In this document: positions 24,113-31,352 of the stretch, one piece after another
Position numbering within the stretch: position 1 is the first letter of the stretch
Layout: every line of letters begins with the position of its first letter
DNA from: an uncultured Prevotella sp.
Lineage (GTDB): Bacteria; Bacteroidota; Bacteroidia; Bacteroidales; Bacteroidaceae
Direction of reading: 5' to 3'
Length of the DNA stretch: 55,073 nt
Assembly (NCBI GenBank): GCA_900552675.1
Contig: USAI01000002.1
Location: 1 to 55,073, forward strand
Position numbers and translations under genes: made by a program
The notes under the pieces: generated by a model
Told to the model about the DNA's origin: nothing
The model's input: only the letters and a program-made list of their open reading frames with translations
The model's database searches: none

Positions 24113-25450
24113 CTACACGATAGGCAGCGATATGCCATTAATCTTTTGGTAGAAGTCGAGGGCGTAGACGTCGGTCATGCCGCTCACAAAGTCAATCACG
24201 GCCATGATGCGCGTTTCGAGGTCGGCGCTGCCAATGTCATACTGACTGCTGAAGCGTCGGATGAGCTGCTTAGAGTGGAACGTGTCGGGCCTGCAGGCGG
24301 CGTCGGTCAGCGTTTGCATCAGCGTTTCCATAATCTTGTAACCGCTCAGCTCTACGTCGAGCACTGGCTTGCTGTTATATATCTTCTTCACGCTCAGCGC
24401 TTGGCAGCGTCGGTAGGCGTCGCGCACCAAGGGCTCTGCGTGGTCGATGAGGCTACCTTTAAAGGTGCCGTTCAGTATCTCTTCTTCGTGGTCGATGAAG
24501 GCTTTTACGCATGCCTTTTCAAGGCGCCCTATCACACAAGCGCGCATATACACCACCTCTTCATTCTCGTCGCTCACCCCTTCTTCCTTAGCACGTTGGC
24601 GTATCTTTTCTTGCATCTCTGTGTCGAAGAAGCCAAGGAGTAGGTCGGCCGTTTCTTCATACGACAATATTTTTAGTTTGTGCGAGTCTTCAATATCCAT
24701 AATCTCGTAGCAGATGTCGTCGGCAGCCTCCACCAAATACACCAGTGGGTGACGGGCGTAGCGCAGCGGTTCGCCATCGGCCGAGAGGCGTAGCAGCCCT
24801 AATTCGTCGGCAATGCGGCGGAAGGCGTCGCGCTCGAAGCTGAAGAAGCCAAACTTGCCGTGTGAGCCAGCCCAGTGGCTTTCAAACGGATACTTCACGA
24901 TGCTGGCTAGCGTGGCGTAGGTCATCACGAAGCCACCTTCGCGTCGGCCATGAAAGCGGTGGGTCAGTAGGCGGAAGGCGTTGGCGTTACCCTCAAAGTG
25001 TATAAGGTCGTTCCAGAAGTCGGGCGATAGCTTATCGCGTAGAGCCTGGCCAGGCCCTTCGCTGAAGAATGTTTGTATGGCTTTCTCACCGCTATGTCCG
25101 AAGGGTGGGTTGCCCATGTCGTGTGCCAGACAGGCAGCGCTCACAATGGTGCCTATCTCTTCAAACAGTGTGCCCATCAGTTCGGGGTGTCGCTGTTTCA
25201 GCTCTCGCGCCACATCATTGCCCAACGACATGCCCACGCTGGCCACCTCAAGCGAGTGGGTGAGGCGGTTATGCACGAAGATGCTGCCTGGCAGCGGAAA
25301 CACCTGCGTCTTGTTTTGCAGTCGGCGGAAGGGTGCCGAGAAAATCAGGCGGTCGTAGTCGCGTTTAAACTCTGAGCGGTCGTCGTGCCGCAACGAGTGT
25401 CGCTCTTCTTGTCCGAAGCGCTTGTTTGAGATAAGCTTGTTCCATTTCAT
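24113..25450 (-). CDS. dgt: dGTP triphosphohydrolase-like HD protein
   Basis: 445 residues from the ATG at 25450 (MKWNKLISNKRFGQEERHSL); a longer start 30 bp upstream would add an unconserved hydrophobic tip. It is an HD-domain enzyme that hydrolyses dGTP or other dNTPs to the nucleoside and triphosphate. Metal-binding residues: histidine in NRLTHSLEV (H65), HD in AHDMGNPPFGHSGE (H110-D111), and a downstream D in EAADDICYEIMD. The RRLQNKTQVFPL segment is typical of Dgt-like proteins. It is divergent from dut, another nucleotide-pool enzyme, across a repeat-filled spacer. A minus-strand TATCTTTG at 25463-25456 lies only 5 bp upstream of the ATG, so the mRNA may be nearly leaderless. Confidence 0.88.
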   Translation of the reverse strand: MKWNKLISNKRFGQEERHSLRHDDRSEFKRDYDRLIFSAPFRRLQNKTQVFPLPGSIFVHNRLTHSLEVASVGMSLGNDVARELKQRHPELMGTLFEEIGTIVSAACLAHDMGNPPFGHSGEKAIQTFFSEGPGQALRDKLSPDFWNDLIHFEGNANAFRLLTHRFHGRREGGFVMTYATLASIVKYPFESHWAGSHGKFGFFSFERDAFRRIADELGLLRLSADGEPLRYARHPLVYLVEAADDICYEIMDIEDSHKLKILSYEETADLLLGFFDTEMQEKIRQRAKEEGVSDENEEVVYMRACVIGRLEKACVKAFIDHEEEILNGTFKGSLIDHAEPLVRDAYRRCQALSVKKIYNSKPVLDVELSGYKIMETLMQTLTDAACRPDTFHSKQLIRRFSSQYDIGSADLETRIMAVIDFVSGMTDVYALDFYQKINGISLPIV

Positions 25451-25554
25451 AGGGGCAAAGATAATAAAAAAATGAGACATGAGGTATCATTTATTAAAAT
25501 GCTGTGCAGTAAATAGCTATCTTGTTTGTTTAAATAAGTTTAAATAACCAGAAA

Positions 25555-25619
25555 GGAGAAAAAGTAGAAACCACCATCAAACAAATATCGTTTGAAAACA
25601 TCCGTTATCATTTTCTCCT
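25555..25619. repeat. Inverted repeat in the dgt–dut spacer
   Basis: GGAGAAAA (about 25555) and TTTTCTCC (ending about 25619) flank an inner hairpin CAAAC-AAATATC-GTTTG. It precedes the 52-bp tandem array. Function unknown; a regulatory or structural role is possible. Confidence 0.5.
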
Positions 25620-25637
25620 CCATATAATCATGCAATA

Positions 25638-25837
25638 ACTTGCGCTAACGTATTAAAAAGTATAGGTTAGCGCAAGTTTTCTTTTTATAACCTGCGCTAA
25701 TGTATCAAAAAACATGGGTTAGCGCAAGTTTTCTTTTTATAATCTGCGCTAATATATCAAAAATAATAGGTTAGCGCAAGTTTTCTGTTTATAATTTGCG
25801 CAAATGGGTGCTTTTAGGTGTATTTTGCGCAGGTTAT
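25638..25837 (+). repeat. 52-bp-period tandem hairpin array between dgt and dut
   Basis: GCGCTAA recurs at 25642, 25694 and 25746, and a diverged GCGCAAA at 25798, an exact 52-bp period. Each of the first three units is a hairpin: TTGCGCTAA (or CTGCGCTAA) pairs with TTAGCGCAAG across a 15-20-nt AT-rich loop, followed by TTTTCTTTTTATAA. The stems are conserved while the loops vary (GTATTAAAAAGTATAGG, TGTATCAAAAAACATGGG). From 25838 to 25967 I see no further structure apart from the dut promoter. Confidence 0.88.
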
Positions 25838-25967
25838 CATGAAATCTGCTCAACTATGAAACAAAAACTGATAGGTAGAGAACAGGGGATATTTGAAAAG
25901 TAGAGGGCCAGTCTTTCGTTTCAACCATTTTTAGCATAAAAAATGAAGCATTGTGGATAATAATCAG

Positions 25968-25975
25968 TATTTTTG
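25968..25975 (+). promoter_or_regulatory. -7 box upstream of dut
   Basis: TATTTTTG matches TAnnTTTG and would start transcription about 20 bp before the dut ATG. No convincing TTTG element was found at -33. Confidence 0.5.
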
Positions 25976-26002
25976 CAAATTAAATAAAAACGAAAAAAGA
26001 CA

Positions 26003-26449
26003 ATGACAGATATCACCGAAGTAAAAGTAATTAATCGTAGTCATCATCCCCTGCCACAGTATGCCACACCGCTGAGCGCCGGTATGGACCTTCGCGCCAA
26101 CATCGACGCCCCCATCACCCTTCGCCCCCTTGAGCGCCACCTCATACCCACAGGCCTTTTCATAGCCTTGCCTCCGGGTTACGAGGCACAGGTGCGCCCC
26201 CGCAGTGGCTTGGCCCTGAAGAAGGGCATCACCGTACTCAATTCGCCCGGCACCATTGATGCCGACTATCGTGGCGAGCTGATGGTGCTGCTGGTTAATC
26301 TCTCGGCCGACGACTTTGTGGTAAACGATGGCGAGCGCATTGCCCAGATGGTGGTAGCCCGTCATGCCCAGGTGCAGTTTGTACCTGTGGCCGAGCTCGA
26401 CGATACCGAGCGTGGCGCTGGTGGCTACGGCCATACCGGTGTAAAATAA
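26003..26449 (+). CDS. dut: dUTPase
   Basis: A homotrimeric enzyme hydrolysing dUTP to dUMP and pyrophosphate, keeping uracil out of DNA and feeding dTMP synthesis. The 148 residues contain the five trimeric-dUTPase motifs: AGMDLRANI (about 26-34), PRSGLALKKGI (about 69-79), GTIDADYRGEL (about 87-97), GERIAQMVV (about 110-118), and the C-terminal arm ERGAGGYGHTG (about 135-145), which closes over the nucleotide. Start is the first ATG after the TATTTTTG box. It is followed by a TPR gene at 31 bp, an arrangement I recognise from other Bacteroidota. Confidence 0.96.
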   Translation: MTDITEVKVINRSHHPLPQYATPLSAGMDLRANIDAPITLRPLERHLIPTGLFIALPPGYEAQVRPRSGLALKKGITVLNSPGTIDADYRGELMVLLVNLSADDFVVNDGERIAQMVVARHAQVQFVPVAELDDTERGAGGYGHTGVK

Positions 26450-26480
26450 AACACATTATAACTGCGTAAACCCTTTCGCC

Positions 26481-28235
26481 ATGCGAAATTTATGTTTTCA
26501 TACGGTGGCACGTCATGCCTCTCTGCTTGTAGCCTTACTGCTGACGAGCCTTGTCGTTGTGCCCACGCTGGCACAGACAGACACGCTGAGCCATAACGAC
26601 CGTCGCCGCTATCAGTATTTTTTTCTTGAGGCCCTGCGCCAACAAAATGCTGGCCACGATGCCGCTGCGTTCGACTTGCTGTCGCATTGCCTCGCCATTA
26701 ACCCCAATGCCGCCGAGGCCTACTATCTTCAGGCCATGTTTTATTCAGGGCTCGACAATAACGACCTCGCTCTGAAGAACCTTGAACGTGCCGCTGCCCT
26801 CAGTCCTGGCAACGATATGTATCAAGAGCGTGTGGCACAATATTATCTTAGCACCAACAACTATCAGCGCGCCATCGACGCTTACGAGCACCTTTACAGT
26901 CATCACCCCGACCGCAGCGACGTGCTCAGCGTGCTGGTGTATCTGTATGGCAACCAGAAAAATTATCGCGAGGTGCTGCGCTGTCTTAATCGCATGGAGG
27001 AGCTTGATGGCCCCAGCGACGACATCACGCTGAGCAAGATGCAAGCCTACGAGCAACGTGGCGACAGCAAAATGGCCTATAAAACGCTGAAGCAGTTGGC
27101 TGACAGTCACCCCAGCGATGTGAATTATCAAATCATGCTGGGCAACTGGCTCATGCAGAACAAACGCAAAGACGAAGCCTTCAAACTGTTCACCAAGGCG
27201 GTTAACGACGAGCCCGATAACGAGTATGCCTTAGGTTCGCTATACGATTATTATCACGATGCGGGCAACGACTCGCTGGCGCAACAGCTGCGCGACCGCA
27301 TGCTGCTCAGTACGAAGACCAGCGCACAAACCAAGGCTACCATGCTGCGCCAAGTGATAAAAGACAGCGAGCAAGCTGGAGGCGATAGCATACCCGTGCT
27401 CAGCCTCTTCGACAAGGTGATAAAGGCCGACCCCAAAGATGTTGACGTAGCCATGCTGAAAGCCGCCTATATGGATTTGAAGAAGATGCCTGCCGAGCAG
27501 ATTGACACGGTGCTGCTACAGGTGCTGCACGTAGCCCCCGACAATGCAGCGGCACGTGTGCAGATGATACAGTCGTTATGGAAGCGCCAGCGCTGGGACG
27601 ACATTGTGAAGCTGAGCAAAGAGGCCGTGCAGTATAATCCCGACGAGATGATGTTCTACTACTTTCTCGGCATGGCCCACTATCAGAAAAACGATAATGA
27701 TGCGGCTCTTGATGCCTTTCGTCGTGGCGTGAGTGAGATCAACGACCAGAGCGACCACGATATGGTGTCAGACTTCTACTGTCTGATGGGTGACATTTTG
27801 CACCAAAAGGGCGACAATAAGGGCGCCTATGCCGCCTACGACAAGTGCTTAGAGTGGAAGGCCGACAATATTGCTTGTTTGAACAATTATGCCTACTATC
27901 TTAGTGTAGACAATCGCGACTTGGCCAAGGCCGAGGGCATGAGCTATAAGACGGTGAAGGCCGAGCCCAACAACGCGACCTATCTCGACACCTACGCTTG
28001 GATATTGTTTCAGCAACAACGTTATGCCGAGGCCAAAACCTATATTGATATGGCGGTTAAGAACGATACCGACACGGTGGCAAGCCCCACCATCATTGAG
28101 CACGCGGGCGACATCTATATCATGTTAGGGCATGCCGACGAGGCTGTGCAATACTGGCAGAAAGCCATCGACCGTGGTGGCGATAAGGCGCTCATAGGTA
28201 AGAAGATACGCCTGAAAAAATATGTAACAAAATAA
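26481..28235 (+). CDS. Exported tetratricopeptide-repeat protein
   Basis: 584 residues with a signal peptide ending near LAQTDTLS (about residue 31), followed by about twelve TPR-like helix pairs along the whole length (for example AFDLLSHCLAINPNAAEAYY, AIDAYEHLYSHHPDRSDV, AAYAAYD-type units). TPR solenoids are protein-interaction scaffolds; no enzyme domain is visible. It lies 31 bp after dut and 27 bp before the DUF4292 lipoprotein, with the EnvC-like gene beyond, a conserved Bacteroidota neighbourhood. A role in envelope or peptidoglycan assembly is inferred from that context only. Confidence 0.85.
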   Translation: MRNLCFHTVARHASLLVALLLTSLVVVPTLAQTDTLSHNDRRRYQYFFLEALRQQNAGHDAAAFDLLSHCLAINPNAAEAYYLQAMFYSGLDNNDLALKNLERAAALSPGNDMYQERVAQYYLSTNNYQRAIDAYEHLYSHHPDRSDVLSVLVYLYGNQKNYREVLRCLNRMEELDGPSDDITLSKMQAYEQRGDSKMAYKTLKQLADSHPSDVNYQIMLGNWLMQNKRKDEAFKLFTKAVNDEPDNEYALGSLYDYYHDAGNDSLAQQLRDRMLLSTKTSAQTKATMLRQVIKDSEQAGGDSIPVLSLFDKVIKADPKDVDVAMLKAAYMDLKKMPAEQIDTVLLQVLHVAPDNAAARVQMIQSLWKRQRWDDIVKLSKEAVQYNPDEMMFYYFLGMAHYQKNDNDAALDAFRRGVSEINDQSDHDMVSDFYCLMGDILHQKGDNKGAYAAYDKCLEWKADNIACLNNYAYYLSVDNRDLAKAEGMSYKTVKAEPNNATYLDTYAWILFQQQRYAEAKTYIDMAVKNDTDTVASPTIIEHAGDIYIMLGHADEAVQYWQKAIDRGGDKALIGKKIRLKKYVTK

Positions 28236-28262
28236 TACACAATAATAATGACACTGAAAACA

Positions 28263-29141
28263 ATGAAAAGATACGTATCTATATGCTTTTGCATGGCCAC
28301 ACTGTTGCTGGCCTTAGCGTCGTGTGCCTCAAAAAAAACGGCCGTGGGCGAGGGGACAACCAGCCACCATGCCACTGGCACTGAACAGTATGCTAAAGAA
28401 CACTTTGCTGCCAAGGTGTTTGACAATCAGGTTTACACGCAAAACATTGTGGGCAACATGAGTTTCAACCTCAAGATGGGCAGCAAAGATATCACGGTGC
28501 CGGGATCGGTACACATGCGCAAAGATAAGGTTATACGTCTGCAACTGTTCATTCCGCTGTTAGGCACCGAGGTGGGCCGCCTTGAGTTTACTCCTTCGTA
28601 TGTGCTGGTGGTCGACCGTCTGCATAAAGAATATATCAAGGCCGACTATAATCAGGTCGACTTTCTGCTGCGCAACGGCATCACCTTCTACAGCCTCCAG
28701 GCGCTGTTTTGGAACCAACTGTTCATGCCTGGCAAGCAAGAGGTGAAGAACGCCGACTTGAAACATTTTGTTGTGTCAGACGTTGAAGCTTCGCAGCGCT
28801 CGTTGTCGTTTGATAATGGCAACATGACCTTTCAATGGAAGGCCGACGATGCTACAGGACGTATCGCCTCGGCGTTGGTAAGCTATAAGAGTGCTCAGCA
28901 TGGGCAGTCGGACCTCAACTGGAAGTATGGGGCCTTTAAAGCGGTGGGTGTGAAGCAGTTTCCGGCTCAGCAAAGTTTTACCTTCACTACCACGGCCACC
29001 AAAAACAAGCAAACCATGCAGGTGAACATTAAGATGAGCGAGGTGAAAACTACTGATAAGTGGGACACTGAAACCACGCTGAGCAGTAAATATAAAAAGG
29101 TGGAGGCCGAGGATGTGCTGGGCCGACTGCTGCAGATGTAA
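28263..29141 (+). CDS. DUF4292 family lipoprotein
   Basis: 292 residues from the ATG at 28263 (MKRYVSICFCMATLLLALAS), with lipobox LASC giving an acylated cysteine at residue 21. A start 15 bp upstream adds MTLKT only. The mature protein is beta-rich with no catalytic motif; the segments VPGSVHMRKDKVIRLQLFIP and LEFTPSYVLVVDRLHKEY are typical of DUF4292, a Bacteroidota family with a general resemblance to LolA/LolB-type lipid-binding folds (resemblance from memory, not shown here). Its position between the TPR and EnvC genes suggests outer-membrane or cell-wall biogenesis. Confidence 0.78.
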   Translation: MKRYVSICFCMATLLLALASCASKKTAVGEGTTSHHATGTEQYAKEHFAAKVFDNQVYTQNIVGNMSFNLKMGSKDITVPGSVHMRKDKVIRLQLFIPLLGTEVGRLEFTPSYVLVVDRLHKEYIKADYNQVDFLLRNGITFYSLQALFWNQLFMPGKQEVKNADLKHFVVSDVEASQRSLSFDNGNMTFQWKADDATGRIASALVSYKSAQHGQSDLNWKYGAFKAVGVKQFPAQQSFTFTTTATKNKQTMQVNIKMSEVKTTDKWDTETTLSSKYKKVEAEDVLGRLLQM

Positions 29142-29144
29142 ACT

Positions 29145-29217
29145 TAGGCACACTATATAATACTATATTATACAATACAATATAAATAATATAATACTAT
29201 ATAATAATGTGTGCCTT
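29145..29217. repeat. AT-rich inverted repeat between DUF4292 and envC genes
   Basis: TTAGGCACAC (29144 onward) and GTGTGCCTTA (ending about 29218) flank arms TATATAATACTATATTAT and ATAATACTATATAATA, giving a near-complete palindrome of pure A/T interior. It ends about 55 bp before the preferred envC start codon and could limit or modulate read-through. Confidence 0.7.
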
Positions 29218-29272
29218 ACGGCTCAAACAGATGATTCTTACCCCTTTAAACGGACGAAAGATACCGATAAAA

Positions 29273-30895
29273 ATGAAACGATTATTCTTACTTTCTCTTT
29301 TGGCGCTAACGGTGCTGGTGATGCCAGCTCAGCAAAAACGCACGGGCACGAAAGCCAAAACTACAGCTCAGACGCGCAAAACCTCTACTGCGCGCAAGAA
29401 GGCGCCTGCAAAGAAAATCACTACGAAGAAGAAAACCACTTCGAGGAAGAAAGCCACGGCAAAGAAAGATACTTATAGCAATGCCTCTATTCGTGGCCTT
29501 CAGAAGCAGCGCTCGCAAATTCAACAAAAGATAAAACAGCAGGAAAAAGCGTTGCGTGCCAATCAGGCCGATGTGAAGAAACGCTTGCAAAACCTTATGG
29601 TGATAAACACCGAGATAGGCGAGCGTCAGAAGAATATCAACAATATTCAGAAAGACATTACCCATATTGAAAGCAATATGGATATCTTGAAGGCGCAGCT
29701 GGAAACGCTTGAGAAACAATTGGCTGAGCGTAAGGCTCGCTATATCAAGTCGATGAGCTTCGTTACGCGTCAGCATACATTTCAAGACCGCTTGATGTTT
29801 ATTCTTTCGGCACACGACTTCTCGCAGATGTATCGCCGCATGCGTTTCGTACGCGAGTATGCCGCCTATCAGCGTGTGCAGGGCGAGGCTGTGAAGGCAA
29901 AACAGGCGCAGGTAGACGAGAAGCACCGCCAACTGGAAACTGTGCGTGGCCATAAGAGCAACCTTCTGGTGAAGGGTGAGCAGGAGCGTAAGGCGCTGGA
30001 GGGCCAGCAAACCGAGCAGAAAAATGTGGTGGCATCGTTGCAGAAACAGCAGAAAACCATTCAGCAGGTCATCGCTCAGCAACGTAAAAAAGATGAACAG
30101 CTGAACGCTGAGATTGACCGCCAAATAGCCATTGAGGTAGAGAAGGCGCGAAAGCGTGCGGCCGAAGAGGCGCGTAAGAAGGCACAGGCCGAGGCGGCCC
30201 GTAAGCGTGCTGTAGAGTTGGCTCGCAAGAAGGCACAGGCCGAAGCCGAGGCGCGTGAAAATGCTCGACGCATAGCCGAGGCAAAGGCGCGTGAGCAACG
30301 ACTGAAAGAGGCGGCTGAACAGGCCAGCGCCAAGCAGCGTGCACGTGCTGAACAGGCGGCACGTGAGGCCGAGGCCGACCGTGAGGCTGCCGAGCGTAAG
30401 GCTGAGGCCGATGCTCGTCGCAACAAGAAAGAAATTGAAAGCGTACGCGAAGATGTGCAAGAAATGTCGTTGATGACGTCGGTCGACCGCAAACTGAGTG
30501 GCAGCTTCGAGGCCAACCGTGGCCGTCTGCCCATGCCTATCACGGGCGCCTATCGTGTGGTGAGCCACTTCGGACAATATAATGTTGAAGGACTTAAGGG
30601 CGTAAAGCTTGACAATAAGGGCATTAATATTCTGGGTCAGCCTGGCGCTCGTGCCCGCAGCATCTACGATGGCGAGGTGAGTGCTGTGTTCGGCTTCAGT
30701 GGCTCAATGGTAGTAATGGTGCGTCACGGCTCCTACATCTCGGTATATTGCAACCTGTCGTCGGTAAGCGTGAGCCGCGGACAGAAAGTGTCTACCCGAC
30801 AAGCCTTAGGCACCGTAGGACGCGACAACATCCTTCAGTTCCAGCTACGCCACAATATGTCAAAGCTTAATCCTGAAAGTTGGATCGGGCGATAA
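29273..30895 (+). CDS. EnvC-like murein hydrolase activator with degenerate LytM domain
   Basis: 540 residues from ATG 29273 (MKRLFLLSLLALTVLVMPAQ, signal peptide); the frame extends 66 bp upstream but without a signal sequence. The region after the signal (about 22-67) is lysine/threonine/alanine-rich like histone H1 tails. A long coiled coil follows (about 75-270), then an Ala/Glu/Arg/Lys helix (about 285-400), then a C-terminal M23/LytM domain (about 430-540). The metal-binding residues are lost: the H-x-x-x-D block reads NKGINILGQPG and the HxH block reads QFQLRH. This is the pattern of EnvC, which activates amidases to split septal peptidoglycan rather than cutting it itself. Confidence 0.87.
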   Translation: MKRLFLLSLLALTVLVMPAQQKRTGTKAKTTAQTRKTSTARKKAPAKKITTKKKTTSRKKATAKKDTYSNASIRGLQKQRSQIQQKIKQQEKALRANQADVKKRLQNLMVINTEIGERQKNINNIQKDITHIESNMDILKAQLETLEKQLAERKARYIKSMSFVTRQHTFQDRLMFILSAHDFSQMYRRMRFVREYAAYQRVQGEAVKAKQAQVDEKHRQLETVRGHKSNLLVKGEQERKALEGQQTEQKNVVASLQKQQKTIQQVIAQQRKKDEQLNAEIDRQIAIEVEKARKRAAEEARKKAQAEAARKRAVELARKKAQAEAEARENARRIAEAKAREQRLKEAAEQASAKQRARAEQAAREAEADREAAERKAEADARRNKKEIESVREDVQEMSLMTSVDRKLSGSFEANRGRLPMPITGAYRVVSHFGQYNVEGLKGVKLDNKGINILGQPGARARSIYDGEVSAVFGFSGSMVVMVRHGSYISVYCNLSSVSVSRGQKVSTRQALGTVGRDNILQFQLRHNMSKLNPESWIGR

Positions 30896-30911
30896 TAAAG
30901 AATAATTGAAA

Positions 30912-30978
30912 CGTCCTCGAAGAGGGTGAACATCATCTCATTAGCTTTTGCTAAGTATGTTCGCCCTCTTCGAGGACG
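30912..30978. terminator. Long hairpin after the envC-like gene
   Basis: CGTCCTCGAAGAGGGTGAAC (from 30912) pairs with its near-perfect inverse ending at 30978 (22-bp arms, one G-U), with a 23-nt loop and T-rich flank TTTGTTTG. It probably terminates the dut–envC transcript. Confidence 0.75.
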
Positions 30979-31046
30979 CTTTGTTTGTATTAGGTTAATA
31001 TTTTCTCCCTCTCTCTTCTTACATTATCTTTCTTAATTGTTTGGAC

Positions 31047-31165
31047 TCAGATAATATTGTTGTGTTTTAACCATTTAATGATATATTATTGCGAGTATTC
31101 ATTTTTTATCTAAAAACGGATGCCCCCACCATGTAGGATGGGGCGTGGAGACCACCGTTCTACTA
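31047..31165 (-). repeat. MITE-like repeat, copy 2 (rearranged)
   Basis: It starts with TCAGATAATATTGTTGTG, contains TTATTGCGAGTATTC and ATCTAAA-ACGGATGC (the inverse of the right flank at 14149-14272) and a hairpin core GTAGGATGGGGC...CCGTTCTACTA (31133-31165). The core is flipped relative to its flank. The rest of 30979-31352 holds only the promoter region of the next gene. Confidence 0.7.
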
Positions 31166-31237
31166 TTAAAATGTCAATAAAAATAAGTTTTGTGTAATAT
31201 TTTGTTGTAAATATATTCGTATTTCAAACACTTTTAT

Positions 31238-31245
31238 TATTTTTG
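31238..31245 (+). promoter_or_regulatory. -7 box upstream of the LRR protein gene at 31353
   Basis: TATTTTTG matches TAnnTTTG, implying a leader of about 100 nt. A clear -33 TTTG was not found. The leader contains a small GATATCTT-ATAAAATATC palindrome at 31251-31268. Confidence 0.5.
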
Positions 31246-31352
31246 CAGCAGATATCTTATAAAATATCATTTCGCTGTCTTGTTTTTATGCAATTCTCAA
31301 CAAGATGGCCTTTGCGCGCAAAGTATTACCTGAGGGTTGCTAAGAGAGATAT

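Noticed and set aside
25638..25837. Possible CRISPR array
   Set aside because: The repeated unit is the whole 52-bp period with only loop differences; there are no unique spacers and no cas genes.
29306..30577. A 423-codon open frame antisense to the EnvC-like gene
   Set aside because: It arises because the Ala/Lys/Arg-rich coiled coil avoids stop codons on the complementary strand; no promoter, and its product is a compositionally biased shadow.
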